From positions 1 to 16,971 of the forward strand of contig JAAEEW010000118.1 of the NCBI GenBank assembly GCA_013415595.1: a DNA stretch of 16,971 nucleotides. Direction: 5' to 3'. Under the pieces are notes generated by a model. The model was not told where the DNA came from and did no database searches. It saw only the letters and a program-made list of their open reading frames with translations. A program made the translations under genes and the position numbers. Within the stretch, counting starts at the first letter, position 1, and each line of letters starts with the position of its first letter. This document shows, in pieces, positions 5,993 through 14,940 of the stretch. The DNA comes from Methanosarcinales archaeon (lineage in GTDB: Archaea; Halobacteriota; Methanosarcinia; Methanotrichales; Methanotrichaceae).

Positions 5993-7483
5993 TTGCTGGA
6001 TAGAAACGTTCTTTATAAAGGCTATTTTACAAAAGAAAAGCTAGTGCATCATCATATCAACTCATTCAACGACTTCATTGACCGGGGTTTGCAAAAAGTA
6101 ATCGACGAAGTCGGCATGATCGAGACCAACATTGAAAACACTTACGTCCGGCTGGGCAAGATCCGGGTGGAGAGGCCCATGGTCATGGAGGCCGACGGCT
6201 CAATAGAGCGTCTGTACCCCAACGACGCTCGTCTTAGAAACCTCTCTTACGCCTCTCCCATCCGGCTGGAGATGACCATAGTGGAGGGAGAGAAGGAGAA
6301 AGAGCCGGTGGAGGCCATGATCGGGATGCTGCCCATCATGGTGATGTCCAACATCTGCAACCTGTCCGGCCTGTCAGAGGACGAGATGATCGCCTACGGC
6401 GAGGACCCCATGGACCCGGGAGGCTACTTCGTGGTCAACGGCTCGGAGAGGGTGATCATGACTCTGGAGGACCTGGCTCCCAACAAGATCCTGGTGGAGT
6501 ACAACCAGAGGTACGACGACTACATCGAGGTGGCCAAGGTATTCAGCCAGAGGCAGGGCTATCGTTCTCTGGTGATCGTGGAGCGGGGCAAGAAGTCCAT
6601 CCTGGAGGTGTCGTTTCCCTCGGTGGCCGGCAGGCTCAACTTCGTGACCCTGGTCCGGGCCCTGGGGCTGGAGACGGATATGGACATCGTCAAGGCCGTC
6701 TCCGACAACCCGGAGATCATCAAGTTCATGCTGGAGAACCTGGAGGAGGCCGAGGTCTCCTCCATGGACGAGGCACTGGAGAAGATCGGCGCCCGGGTGG
6801 CCGCCGGCCAGGCCAAGGAGTACCAGAAGAAGAGGGCGGCCTACGTGCTGGACCGCTACCTATTGCCCCACATCGGTGTGGACGAGGACGACAGGTATCC
6901 GAAAGCCCTCTTCCTGGCCCGCATGGCCGAGGCCTGCTTCGAGCTGGCCCAGGGGCGGAGGGGCGAGGACGACAAGGACCACTACTCCAACAAGAGGCTC
7001 AAGCTATCCGGCGACCTGATGGAGGACCTGTTCCGGGTGGCCTTCAACCGTCTGACCAGGGACATAAAGTACCAGCTGGAGCGGGCCTCCATGAGGAACC
7101 GCGACCTCAACGTGGTGACCACGGTGAGGGCCGACGTCCTGACCGAGAGGATGATCCATCCCCTGGCCACCGGAAACTGGGTGGGCGGGAGGACGGGCGT
7201 CTCCCAGTTGCTGGACCGGACCGACTACATGGCCGCGCTCAGCCATCTGCGCAGGGTGATATCACCCCTTTCCCGGTCCCAGCCCCACTTCGAGGCCAGG
7301 GATCTGCACGCTACCCAGTGGGGCAGGATATGCCCCAGCGAGACCCCGGAGGGTCCCAACTGCGGCCTGGTGAAGAACTTCGCCCAGGCCGTGGAGCTCT
7401 CCAAGGGCGTGGAGGAATATGACGACATCAAGAAAATGCTGCTGGACCTCGGGGTGGCTCAGGTAGGTGGTTATGGTGGCTGA
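5993..7483 (+). CDS. rpoB2: DNA-directed RNA polymerase subunit B'' (N-terminal half of B)
   Basis: The 496-residue protein is the N-terminal half of the second-largest polymerase subunit, which methanogens and some other euryarchaea encode as two polypeptides. It covers the protrusion, lobe and fork region. Typical segments are LSYASPIRLEMTIVEG, GMLPIMVMSNICNLSG, GGYFVVNGSERVIM and, near the end, LHATQWGRICPSETPEGPNC, where the universal SETPEGPNCGL motif contributes to the active-site fork. The start is TTG at 5993, since a stop precedes it directly in frame and GAGGGTGG (5977-5984) lies eight bases upstream. A weak start codon for an essential gene is notable, although it fits the family N terminus. 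It overlaps rpoB' by about 11 bases. Confidence 0.97.
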   Translation: MLDRNVLYKGYFTKEKLVHHHINSFNDFIDRGLQKVIDEVGMIETNIENTYVRLGKIRVERPMVMEADGSIERLYPNDARLRNLSYASPIRLEMTIVEGEKEKEPVEAMIGMLPIMVMSNICNLSGLSEDEMIAYGEDPMDPGGYFVVNGSERVIMTLEDLAPNKILVEYNQRYDDYIEVAKVFSQRQGYRSLVIVERGKKSILEVSFPSVAGRLNFVTLVRALGLETDMDIVKAVSDNPEIIKFMLENLEEAEVSSMDEALEKIGARVAAGQAKEYQKKRAAYVLDRYLLPHIGVDEDDRYPKALFLARMAEACFELAQGRRGEDDKDHYSNKRLKLSGDLMEDLFRVAFNRLTRDIKYQLERASMRNRDLNVVTTVRADVLTERMIHPLATGNWVGGRTGVSQLLDRTDYMAALSHLRRVISPLSRSQPHFEARDLHATQWGRICPSETPEGPNCGLVKNFAQAVELSKGVEEYDDIKKMLLDLGVAQVGGYGG

Positions 7484-9290
7484 ATCCAGGGTATTTGTCA
7501 ACGGCGAGATAGTGGGTCACCAGTCCGATCCGGTCAACCTGGTAAAGGAGATCAGGCGTCTGCGGCGCTCCGGCCAGATCAGCAATCAGGTGAACATCGC
7601 CTACTTCGATCGCACCAACGAGGTTGTTGTTAACACCGACTCCGGCAGGGCCAGGAGGCCTCTCATAATCGTGGAGAACGGAGTGCCTCTGGTGACCGAC
7701 GACCACATCCAGATGCTCTCCCGTGGGGAGATGACCTTTGAGGATCTGGTGGCCGCCGGGCTGATCGAGTATCTGGACGCCGAGGAAGAGGAGAACTGCT
7801 ACGTGGCGGTCTGGGAGTCCGATCTGACCCCCGAGCACACCCACCTGGAGGTGGACCCCTCTTTGATCCTGGGCATCTGCACCGGCCTGGTCCCCTATCC
7901 GGAGCACAACGCCAGCCCCAGGAACACCATGGGGGCAGGAATGATCAAGCAGTGCCTGGGGATGTCCATGGCCAACATGAGGCTGCGTCCCGACACCAGG
8001 GGCCACATGCTTCATTACCCCCAGCAGGGCCTGGTTCGAAGCCGCACCGCCGAGGCCATTGGCTTCACCAAACGGCCTGCCGGCCAGAACTTCGTGGTGG
8101 CCGTGCTGGCTTACGAGGGATATAACATTGAAGACGCCCTGGTGATCAACAAGAGCTCCATAGAGCGGGGCCTGGCCAGGTCGCACTTCTTCCGGGTATC
8201 GGAGGCCGAGGAGCGGAAATACCCGGGAGGCCAGGAGGACAAGTTCGAGATCCCCGACCTGGAGGTGCGGGGAGCCAGGGGCTCCGAGACCTACGCCCAG
8301 CTGGACGTGGACGGCCTGGTGAACCCCGGCGCAGACGTGGGCCCGAACGACGTGCTGATCGGCAAGACCAGCCCGCCTCGATTTCTGGAGGAGCCCACCG
8401 AGTTTGGCATAAGCCCCCAGCAGAGGCGAGAGACCTCGGTCACCATGAGGTCCAACGAGAAGGGCGTGGTGGACATGGTGATACTGACCGAGTCCTCCAA
8501 CGGCAACCGGCTGGCCAAGGTCAAGACCAGAGACCAGAGGATTCCGGAGCTGGGCGACAAGTTCGCCTCCCGTCACGGCCAGAAGGGCGTGGTGGGGCTG
8601 ATCGTTCCCCAGGAGGATATGCCCTTTACCGAGTCGGGCATGGTTCCCGACCTGCTCTTGAACCCCCACGCCATCCCCTCCCGTATGACCGTGGGCCACG
8701 TGCTGGAGATGATCGGCGGAAAGGTGGGCTCTCTGGAGGGCCGGCTGGTGGATGCCACGGCCTTCCTGGGAGAGAACGAGGTGGATCTGCGAGGGGCCCT
8801 GACCAAGTTCGGATTCTCCCATACCGGGAAAGAGATATTTTACAACGGGGCCACCGGCGAGCAGGTCATGGCCGACGTCTTCATAGGCGTCATTCTCTAC
8901 CAGAAGCTCTATCACATGGTCACCGGCAAGATGCACGCCCGGTCCCGGGGTCCGGTGCAGGTGCTCACCAGACAGCCCACCGAAGGCAGGGCCAGGGAAG
9001 GAGGCCGGAGGTTCGGGGAGATGGAGCGCGACGTGTTGATAGCCCACGGCGCCGCTCTGGCTCTGAAGGAACGTCTGGTGGACGAGTCGGACAAGGTGGT
9101 GGAGCTGGTCTGCAGCCGTTGCGGCGTCATTGCCATTCACGATAGGCGGCGGAACATAGACTTCTGTCCGGTCTGCGGAGCAGATACTGAGATATATCCG
9201 GTGGAGATGAGCTATGCCTTCAAGCTTCTTCTGGACGAGATCAAGTCGCTTGGCGTGGCCCCCCGTCTCATACTGGAAGATGCGGTTTAG
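7473..9290 (+). CDS. rpoB1: DNA-directed RNA polymerase subunit B' (C-terminal half of B)
   Basis: The roughly 605-residue protein is the C-terminal half of subunit B. It contains the hybrid-binding and wall domains, with GYNIEDALVINKSSIERG and FASRHGQKGVVG at the catalytic centre, and a C-terminal zinc clamp (CSRC, then CPVC, near residues 547-568) that packs against A'. The frame begins at GTG 7467, then ATG 7473 and GTG 7476. AGGTGG at 7465-7470 sits five bases before GTG 7476 and an earlier AGG precedes ATG 7473, so the exact start is uncertain by one to three codons. It overlaps the rpoB'' stop, consistent with translational coupling and equal production of the two halves. Confidence 0.97.
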   Translation: MVAESRVFVNGEIVGHQSDPVNLVKEIRRLRRSGQISNQVNIAYFDRTNEVVVNTDSGRARRPLIIVENGVPLVTDDHIQMLSRGEMTFEDLVAAGLIEYLDAEEEENCYVAVWESDLTPEHTHLEVDPSLILGICTGLVPYPEHNASPRNTMGAGMIKQCLGMSMANMRLRPDTRGHMLHYPQQGLVRSRTAEAIGFTKRPAGQNFVVAVLAYEGYNIEDALVINKSSIERGLARSHFFRVSEAEERKYPGGQEDKFEIPDLEVRGARGSETYAQLDVDGLVNPGADVGPNDVLIGKTSPPRFLEEPTEFGISPQQRRETSVTMRSNEKGVVDMVILTESSNGNRLAKVKTRDQRIPELGDKFASRHGQKGVVGLIVPQEDMPFTESGMVPDLLLNPHAIPSRMTVGHVLEMIGGKVGSLEGRLVDATAFLGENEVDLRGALTKFGFSHTGKEIFYNGATGEQVMADVFIGVILYQKLYHMVTGKMHARSRGPVQVLTRQPTEGRAREGGRRFGEMERDVLIAHGAALALKERLVDESDKVVELVCSRCGVIAIHDRRRNIDFCPVCGADTEIYPVEMSYAFKLLLDEIKSLGVAPRLILEDAV

Positions 9291-9298
9291 GTGACAAG

Positions 9299-11923
9299 AT
9301 GACTGTTCCAAAGAGGATTGGGAAGATACGCTTCGGGCTCATCTCTCCCCAGGAATACAGGAAGATGAGCGTGGTGAAGATAATCACCGCCGATACTTAC
9401 GATGATGACGGCTTCCCCATCGAGATGGGTCTGATGGACCCCAGGTTGGGGGTAATCGATCCCGGGCTTCGCTGCAGGACCTGCGGCGGCAGGCCCGGCG
9501 AGTGCCCCGGTCACTTCGGGCATATCGATTTAATAGCTCCGGTGATCCACGTCGGCTTTGCCAAGCTGATCAGAAAGGTGCTTCGCGGCATCTGCAGAGA
9601 CTGTTCCCGGCTGATGCTTCTGGATAAGGAGAAGAAGATGTTTCTGGAGCAGATCAACACCCTGGTGGACCTGGGCCAGCCTACAGACGACGTGGTGAAC
9701 AAGGTATTCTCCGAAGCCAGAAAGCACAAGGTCTGCCCCTACTGCGGGGGACCTCAGAAGGAGATCAAGTTCGAGCGGCCTTTAGCCTACGTGGAGGACG
9801 GGCACAAGCTCACCCCCTCCGACATCAGGGACCGGTTCGAGAAGATTCCCGACGACGACATTATGGTCATGGGCATGAACCCGGAGACCGCCAGGCCGGA
9901 GTGGATCATCCTCACCGTCCTGCCGGTGCCCCCGGTGACCATGAGGCCCTCCATCACCCTGGAGAGCGGGCAGAGAAGCGAGGACGACCTGACCCACAAG
10001 CTGGTGGACATCATACGCATCAACCAGCGTTTCCAGGAGAACCGGGAGGCAGGAGCGCCCCAACTGATCATAGAAGATCTGTGGGAGCTGCTTCAGTATC
10101 ACGTTACCACCTTCCTGGACAACACCGTCTCCGGCGTGCCCCCGGCCCGTCACCGCAGCGGACGGCCCCTGAAGACCCTGTCTCAGAGGCTGAAGGGCAA
10201 AGAGGGCCGTTTCAGGGGGTCGCTGTCCGGCAAGAGGGTCAACTTCAGCGCCAGGACGGTGATATCGCCCGACCCCAACCTCTCCATCAACGAGGTGGGA
10301 GTGCCCATGAACGTGGCCATGGAGCTGACCGTTCCGGTCATCGTCAATAGCCGGAACATGGAGCACCTGAGGAAGTTCGTGAACCGGGGTCCGGACAAGC
10401 ACCCCGGCGCCAATTACGTCACCCGGGTGGACGGGCGAAGAGTCAAGGTCACCGACAAGAACTGCGGCGAGGTAGGGGAGCAACTGGAGGTCGGCTGGAA
10501 GGTGGACCGTCAGCTCACCGACGGGGACGTGGTCCTCTTCAACCGGCAGCCATCACTGCACCGCATGAGCATCATGGCCCACCGGGTGAAGGTCATGCCC
10601 TACAAGACGTTCCGGCTGAACCCGGCAGTATGTCCTCCCTACAACGCCGACTTCGACGGAGACGAGATGAACCTCCACGTCCCCCAGACCGAGGAGGCCC
10701 GGGCGGAGGCGGAGATCCTGATGAGGGTTCAGGAGAACATCCTGTCGCCGCGTTTCGGCGGACCGATCATCGGCGGGATTCACGATTATGTGACCGGCAG
10801 CTTCCTCCTCACCCACGGTGAGCGCAGGATCTCTCGCCGGAGCCTGATGGAGGTCTTGAAGAAGTTCGACATCTCCGACCTGCCTGAGCCGGCCGGGGAG
10901 GAGAACGGCGTTCCTTACTGGACCGGGAAGCAGATGTTCTCCCAGGTTCTGCCGAAAGGACTGGATCTGACCTTCAAGGCTGATTTCTGCATGAACTGCC
11001 CCGAATGCAAGGGGGAGAACTGCGAGAACGATGCCTACGTGGTCATCCGGGACGGCCAGCTCCTGAAGGGAACCATCGATGCCAAGGCTGTGGGCGCCTT
11101 CAAGGGCAAGATCACCGACCGGGTGATAAAGGAGTACGATCCCACCACCGCCAGCCGGTTCCTGGACGAGATGACCCGTCTGGCCCTGCGGGGCATAATG
11201 CTGGCCGGATTCAGTTTCGGCATCGACGACGAGGACATCCCCAAGCCGGCCGCAGACCAGATCAAGGACGTAACCCATACGGCCACCGACAACGTGCAAA
11301 AGCTGATTGAGGCTTACAATGCCGGTGAGCTGGAGCCCCTGCCAGGCAGGACCCTGGACGAGACCCTGGAGATGCGCATAATGCAGACTCTGGGCAAGGC
11401 CAGGGACAGCGCCGGCTCCATCGCCGGCCGCTATCTGGGTCTGGACAACAGCGGCGTGGTCATGGCCGTCAGCGGAGCTCGTGGCTCCATGCTCAACCTG
11501 AGCCAGATGGCGGCCTGCGTCGGGCAGCAGTCGGTGAGAGGCGAGCGGATCCGCCGCGGCTATGCGGGTCGCACCCTGCCCCACTTCAAGCGGGGAGACC
11601 TGGGTGCGGAAGCCCACGGGTTCGTGGAGTCCAGCTACAAAGGCGGCCTCTCTCCCATCGAGTTCTTCTTCCACGCCATCGGCGGAAGGGAAGGACTGGT
11701 GGACACGGCCATCAGGACGTCCCAGAGCGGCTACCTGCAGCGCCGGCTGGTCAACGCCCTTCAGGACCTGGAGGTCAATTACGACGGCACAGTCCGGGAG
11801 ACCCGGGGCATAATAGTCCAGTTCAAGTACGGCGAGGACGGCGTCGACGCATCGCGCCGGGACTATGCCAGCCCCGAGCACGTCCACCGAATAATCCAGA
11901 AGGTTCTGAAGGAGGAGTCATGA
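9299..11923 (+). CDS. rpoA1: DNA-directed RNA polymerase subunit A'
   Basis: The 874-residue protein is the N-terminal, larger part of the biggest polymerase subunit. It has two zinc sites: Cys59/Cys62/Cys69/His72 in CRTCGGRPGECPGHFGH, and Cys99/Cys102 with Cys146/Cys149 in the clamp core. The catalytic loop YNADFDGDEMNLHVP places magnesium-binding Asp451, Asp453 and Asp455. LSGKRVNFSARTVISPDPNL and FNRQPSLHRMSIMAH are also family signatures. A further cysteine group, CMNCPECKGENC, lies about two-thirds along. The ATG at 9299 is preceded by AGGTGA (9289-9294), which includes the last bases of the rpoB' stop. The stop overlaps the rpoA'' start as ATGA (11920-11923). Confidence 0.98.
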   Translation: MTVPKRIGKIRFGLISPQEYRKMSVVKIITADTYDDDGFPIEMGLMDPRLGVIDPGLRCRTCGGRPGECPGHFGHIDLIAPVIHVGFAKLIRKVLRGICRDCSRLMLLDKEKKMFLEQINTLVDLGQPTDDVVNKVFSEARKHKVCPYCGGPQKEIKFERPLAYVEDGHKLTPSDIRDRFEKIPDDDIMVMGMNPETARPEWIILTVLPVPPVTMRPSITLESGQRSEDDLTHKLVDIIRINQRFQENREAGAPQLIIEDLWELLQYHVTTFLDNTVSGVPPARHRSGRPLKTLSQRLKGKEGRFRGSLSGKRVNFSARTVISPDPNLSINEVGVPMNVAMELTVPVIVNSRNMEHLRKFVNRGPDKHPGANYVTRVDGRRVKVTDKNCGEVGEQLEVGWKVDRQLTDGDVVLFNRQPSLHRMSIMAHRVKVMPYKTFRLNPAVCPPYNADFDGDEMNLHVPQTEEARAEAEILMRVQENILSPRFGGPIIGGIHDYVTGSFLLTHGERRISRRSLMEVLKKFDISDLPEPAGEENGVPYWTGKQMFSQVLPKGLDLTFKADFCMNCPECKGENCENDAYVVIRDGQLLKGTIDAKAVGAFKGKITDRVIKEYDPTTASRFLDEMTRLALRGIMLAGFSFGIDDEDIPKPAADQIKDVTHTATDNVQKLIEAYNAGELEPLPGRTLDETLEMRIMQTLGKARDSAGSIAGRYLGLDNSGVVMAVSGARGSMLNLSQMAACVGQQSVRGERIRRGYAGRTLPHFKRGDLGAEAHGFVESSYKGGLSPIEFFFHAIGGREGLVDTAIRTSQSGYLQRRLVNALQDLEVNYDGTVRETRGIIVQFKYGEDGVDASRRDYASPEHVHRIIQKVLKEES

Positions 11924-13056
11924 CCCTTTCCAAGAAAGAGGTTCAACAGCAGATAGATGATCTGCCGTTGTCCGACGCCATAAGGGACGCCCTGCACAGC
12001 GGCCTTGATGGAGTCGAGCTTCGCAAGGAGCAACTGGAGGAGATCATCGCCCAGGTGCAGGCCGATTACGAGCACTCCAAGGTGGAGCCCTGCGAGGCGG
12101 TGGGTGTGGTGGCCGCCCAGTCCATCGGCGAGCCTGGCACCCAGATGACCATGAGAACCTTTCACTACGCCGGAGTGGCCGAGATCAACGTCACCCTGGG
12201 CCTGCCCCGGCTGATCGAGATCGTGGATGCCAGGAAGGTGCCCTCCACCCCCACCATGACCATAAGGCTGAGCCCGGACTATGCTCACGACCGGGACCTG
12301 GCCCGGGAGGTGGCCTGGGGCATCGAGTCCACTTCGCTCCTCCACCTGGGGTCCATTGCCACCGATCTGGCGGAGATGAACGTAATCATAGAGCTGAATG
12401 AAGACGCATTGAATCAGCGCAAGATCACGGCGGAGGAGGTGGCGGAGAAGCTCCGCGAGGAGACCGGCCTCGCCGTGGACCAGAAGGGAAACCTTCTTAT
12501 CATGGCCCCTGAGGAGCCGTCCTATCGAGAGCTTTTGCAGCTGGTGGAGAAGATCAAGAAGCTCTCCCTGAAGGGCGTGGACGGCATAAAGCGGGTGGTC
12601 ATAAGAAAAGAGGGGGACGAGTACGTCCTCTATACAGAGGGCTCGGCCCTGAAGGACGTCCTGCTCTTCGAGGGCGTCGATCCAACTAGAACCAAGACAA
12701 ACAACATTAATGAAATCGGCGAGGTGCTGGGCATAGAGGCAGCCAGAAACGCCATAATAAACGAGGCTACCGACACGCTGAGGGAGCAGGGTCTCTCGGT
12801 GGACGTGAGGCACATCATGCTGGTGGCGGACATAATGACCGTGGACGGAGAGCTCAAGCAGATCGGGAGGCACGGCGTCTCTGGAGAGAAGGCCAGCGTC
12901 CTGGCCAGAGCGGCCTTCGAGGTCACAGTCAACCACATACTGGATGCCGCAGTCCGCGGGGATATCGATGACCTGCGTGGGGTGACCGAGAACGTAATTG
13001 TTGGGCAGCCCATTCAGCTTGGCACAGGCGATGTTCATTTAATTGCAAAAAGATAA
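11920..13056 (+). CDS. rpoA2: DNA-directed RNA polymerase subunit A''
   Basis: The 378-residue protein is the C-terminal part of the largest subunit. The trigger-loop region is unmistakable: EAVGVVAAQSIGEPGTQMTM followed by RTFHYAGVAEINVTLGLPRL at about residues 59-98. The rest forms the jaw and cleft, ending in the C-terminal clamp segment around TVNHILDAAVRGDIDDLRGV. The ATG at 11920 is preceded by AGGAGG inside the end of rpoA', and the four-base overlap implies coupled translation. No intein is present: the trigger-loop region, a common archaeal intein site, is continuous. It is followed after 14 bases by rpl30e. Confidence 0.98.
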   Translation: MTLSKKEVQQQIDDLPLSDAIRDALHSGLDGVELRKEQLEEIIAQVQADYEHSKVEPCEAVGVVAAQSIGEPGTQMTMRTFHYAGVAEINVTLGLPRLIEIVDARKVPSTPTMTIRLSPDYAHDRDLAREVAWGIESTSLLHLGSIATDLAEMNVIIELNEDALNQRKITAEEVAEKLREETGLAVDQKGNLLIMAPEEPSYRELLQLVEKIKKLSLKGVDGIKRVVIRKEGDEYVLYTEGSALKDVLLFEGVDPTRTKTNNINEIGEVLGIEAARNAIINEATDTLREQGLSVDVRHIMLVADIMTVDGELKQIGRHGVSGEKASVLARAAFEVTVNHILDAAVRGDIDDLRGVTENVIVGQPIQLGTGDVHLIAKR

Positions 13057-13070
13057 AAGAGGTATTTTCG

Positions 13071-13385
13071 ATGATAAACATAGATAGAGCGCTTCGAAGC
13101 TCGATCAGGACCGGAAAGGTGGTCATCGGATCCAATCAAACTATCGAGTGCGGATTGAGCGGTAAGGCAAATCTCATAATACACGCGACAGACTGCCCGC
13201 AAGACGTGTTCAACCAGCTGGAGAAGCTGGAGGACATTCCCGTATACAGCTATCAGGGGACAGGCAAGGACCTGGGGTCCGCCTGCGGCAAGCCCTTCCC
13301 TGTAGCAACCCTTGCCATAATTGAGCCTGGTGACTCAGAGGTGATGGCGCTGCTACGGGAGATTAGGGGTGTTGATAATGAGTGA
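13071..13385 (+). CDS. rpl30e: Ribosomal protein L30e
   Basis: The 104-residue protein matches archaeal L30e, a large-subunit protein of the L7Ae/L30e/S12e/Gadd45 RNA-binding fold. Typical segments are MINIDRALRSSIRTGKVVIG at the start, KANLIIHATDCPQDV, IPVYSYQGTGKDLGSACGKP and FPVATLAIIEPGDSE. The ATG at 13071 has AGAGG about nine bases upstream. Its position between rpoA'' and nusA is the standard euryarchaeal order, and it overlaps nusA by eight bases. A free L30e can bind kink-turn RNA; no such element was checked for here. Confidence 0.96.
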   Translation: MINIDRALRSSIRTGKVVIGSNQTIECGLSGKANLIIHATDCPQDVFNQLEKLEDIPVYSYQGTGKDLGSACGKPFPVATLAIIEPGDSEVMALLREIRGVDNE

Positions 13386-13809
13386 GTTCAAGCTCACTAC
13401 AGAGGGTATAAGATATATTGCGCTATTTGAGAGCCTTACGGGCGGCATGGCCCGGGACTGTGTTGTGGACGACGAGAACGACCGCATAATCTTCGTAATC
13501 AAGAAAGGCGATATGGGTGCAGCCATAGGCCGCAAGGGAAGCAACATCAACCGGGTTAAGAAATCGGTTGGCAAGCAGATCGAGATTGTGGAGTACAGCG
13601 AAGACGTTAACGAGTTCCTCGAGAACCTGTTCCAGCCGGCCTCTATCAAGAACGTAATGGTGGTTAATAAGAATAATAAGCGATTGGCTTATGTAGAGGT
13701 AGCGAATAAGGACAAGGGCATTGCCATAGGGCGCGACGGTCGAAACATATTGAAGGCCAAGATGCTGGCGCAGCGGCATCATGGCGTAGACGATATAATA
13801 ATTCAATGA
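13378..13809 (+). CDS. nusA: NusA-like transcription factor (two KH domains)
   Basis: The 143-residue protein is archaeal NusA, which keeps only the two KH RNA-binding domains of bacterial NusA and lacks the polymerase-binding and S1 domains. The GxxG loops are seen at GAAIGRKGSNINRV (GRKG 51-54) and GIAIGRDGRNILKA (GRDG 118-121). In this operon position it is thought to act in transcription elongation or termination; that role is family knowledge and less well shown in archaea. The ATG at 13378 is chosen because GGGGTG lies about seven bases upstream and MSEFKLTTEGIRYI fits the family. GTG 13369 and TTG 13372 are in frame but would consume that site. Confidence 0.95.
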   Translation: MSEFKLTTEGIRYIALFESLTGGMARDCVVDDENDRIIFVIKKGDMGAAIGRKGSNINRVKKSVGKQIEIVEYSEDVNEFLENLFQPASIKNVMVVNKNNKRLAYVEVANKDKGIAIGRDGRNILKAKMLAQRHHGVDDIIIQ

Positions 13810-13874
13810 GAATAAAAGGCTGTGGGCCCATGAAGCGATGTGTACAAGTTTCAAGATCATGATCAGGTGAAAGA

Positions 13875-14303
13875 ATGGGAAAGGGAATTTATTCTGCCAG
13901 GAAGCTCCATGAGGACTGGAAGACCCTGAGATGGAGCGATCCTCACTACAGCCGGCGAGCGCTGGGTTTAAAGGTCAAGGCAGACCCCCTGGGCGGAGCT
14001 CCCCGGGCAAGGGGAATTGTCCTGGAGAAGGTCGGCGTAGAGGCAAAGCAGCCAAACTCAGCCATAAGAAAGTGCGTGAGAATTCAGCTTATCAAGAACG
14101 GCCGTCAGGTTACAGCCTTCTGTCCCGGAGACGGGGCCATTGGCTTCATAGATGAGCACGACGAGGTAGTCGTCGAGCGTATCGGCGGCAGAATGGGCAG
14201 GTCCATGGGGGACATCCCCGGGGTCCGGTTCAAGGTGGTAGCTGTAAACAACGTCTCTTTGCCAGAGATGGTTTGCGGGCGAAAGGAGAAGCCGGTGAGG
14301 TGA
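13875..14303 (+). CDS. rps12: Ribosomal protein S12 (uS12, S23e type)
   Basis: The 142-residue protein is archaeal S12, a decoding-centre protein of the small subunit. The universal motif KQPNSAIRKC (residues 58-67) and the C-terminal GDIPGVRFKVVAVNN mark the two loops that reach the A site. The N terminus MGKGIYSARKLHEDW is of the archaeal/eukaryotic type. AGGTGA at 13865-13870 lies four bases before the ATG. The 65-base spacer after nusA is the longest gap inside the operon and may hold an internal promoter. Its stop overlaps the ribosome site of rps7. Confidence 0.97.
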   Translation: MGKGIYSARKLHEDWKTLRWSDPHYSRRALGLKVKADPLGGAPRARGIVLEKVGVEAKQPNSAIRKCVRIQLIKNGRQVTAFCPGDGAIGFIDEHDEVVVERIGGRMGRSMGDIPGVRFKVVAVNNVSLPEMVCGRKEKPVR

Positions 14304-14307
14304 TGGT

Positions 14308-14865
14308 GTGAAGATATTTGGAAAGTGGGATCCATCGGAGATCGAGATCGAGGACCTCAGCATCAAGGGATACATCAACCTGACTCCCCGGATGGTCATG
14401 TACTCCGGCGGCAGGCACGCCAAGCAGCAGTTCAAGAAGTCCGAGCAGCACATAGTGGAGCGCCTGGCCAACAAGATGATGCGAAAGGAGCAGAACACCG
14501 GCCAGAAGCAGAAGGCTTACAGCATCGTGGATGGCGCATTCGACATAATCCACGAGCGCACCAAGGAGAACCCTCTGACCATCCTGGCCAAAGCCATATC
14601 CAACGCCGCTCCCCGGGAAGAGGTCGTCCGTCTCAAGTACGGCGGCATCACCGTGCCCAAGGCAGTGGACACCGCTCCTCAGAGAAGGGTGGACACCGCG
14701 CTGATGGGCATCGCCAGGGGCGCCAGGCAGTCTGCTTTCAAGAGCAGGCGCAGCATTGAGAGCTGTCTGGCGGATGAGATCATCGGCGCTGCCAACGGCG
14801 ACGTCAAGAGCTTCGCCATCAATAAGAAGGACAGCATCGAGCGGGTCGCGAAGGCTGCCAGATAA
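14308..14865 (+). CDS. rps7: Ribosomal protein S7 (uS7)
   Basis: The 185-residue protein is archaeal S7, a primary 16S rRNA-binding protein of the 30S head. Recognisable segments are ENPLTILAKAISNAAPREEV, KYGGITVPKAVDTAPQRRVD, and a C-terminal basic region with FKSRRSIESCLADEIIGA. The start is the GTG at 14308; nearby ATG/GTG triplets run into stops at once, and GAGGTGA (14297-14303) gives four-base spacing. It is the last gene of the operon here. In many euryarchaea the elongation factor 2 and 1-alpha genes follow directly, but here a terminator and an opposed gene come next. Confidence 0.97.
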   Translation: MKIFGKWDPSEIEIEDLSIKGYINLTPRMVMYSGGRHAKQQFKKSEQHIVERLANKMMRKEQNTGQKQKAYSIVDGAFDIIHERTKENPLTILAKAISNAAPREEVVRLKYGGITVPKAVDTAPQRRVDTALMGIARGARQSAFKSRRSIESCLADEIIGAANGDVKSFAINKKDSIERVAKAAR

Positions 14866-14869
14866 GGCA

Positions 14870-14895
14870 GGGCTTCGCCCGTCTCTTTTAATTTT
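14870..14895 (+). terminator. Terminator after rps7
   Basis: GGGC-TTC-GCCC (14870-14880) can form a small hairpin and is followed by a T-rich run, TCTTTTAATTTTAT (14883-14896). T-rich tracts are the main archaeal termination signal, so the run itself is the better evidence. Confidence 0.65.
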
Positions 14896-14908
14896 ATCGT
14901 TTCTTCCG

Positions 14909-14935
14909 GATTAGCCCTGGCTAATCTTAAATTAA
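14909..14935 (+). terminator. Second hairpin with AT-rich tail after rps7
   Basis: GATTAGCC-CT-GGCTAATC (14909-14926) is a perfect eight-base inverted repeat, followed on the plus strand by TTAAATTAATT. It probably backs up the terminator just upstream. Being symmetric, it might also act on minus-strand transcripts that reach this far. Confidence 0.45.
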
Positions 14936-14940
14936 TTGAG

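Noticed and set aside
7467..7483. Possible frameshift splitting one RNA polymerase B gene
   Set aside because: The split falls at the known B''/B' boundary of methanogens, and B' has its own ribosome site and start codons.
7428..9311. A 627-codon open frame on the minus strand, antisense to rpoB'
   Set aside because: It mirrors the codon bias of a GC-rich gene. Its product is rich in His, Leu, Gly and Val with no domain, and the plus strand encodes a universally conserved protein. The same applies to long antisense frames opposite rpoA' (10553-11887), rpoA'' (11863-13038) and fwdA (1080-2063, plus strand).
11908..11923. Possible nonsense mutation splitting one RNA polymerase A gene
   Set aside because: The A'/A'' split is normal in archaea; AGGAGG and an ATGA overlap show two separately translated genes.
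13830..13862. Ten-codon frame (MKRCVQVSRS) in the nusA-rps12 spacer
   Set aside because: It has no ribosome site of its own and is too short to judge; no evidence of coding.
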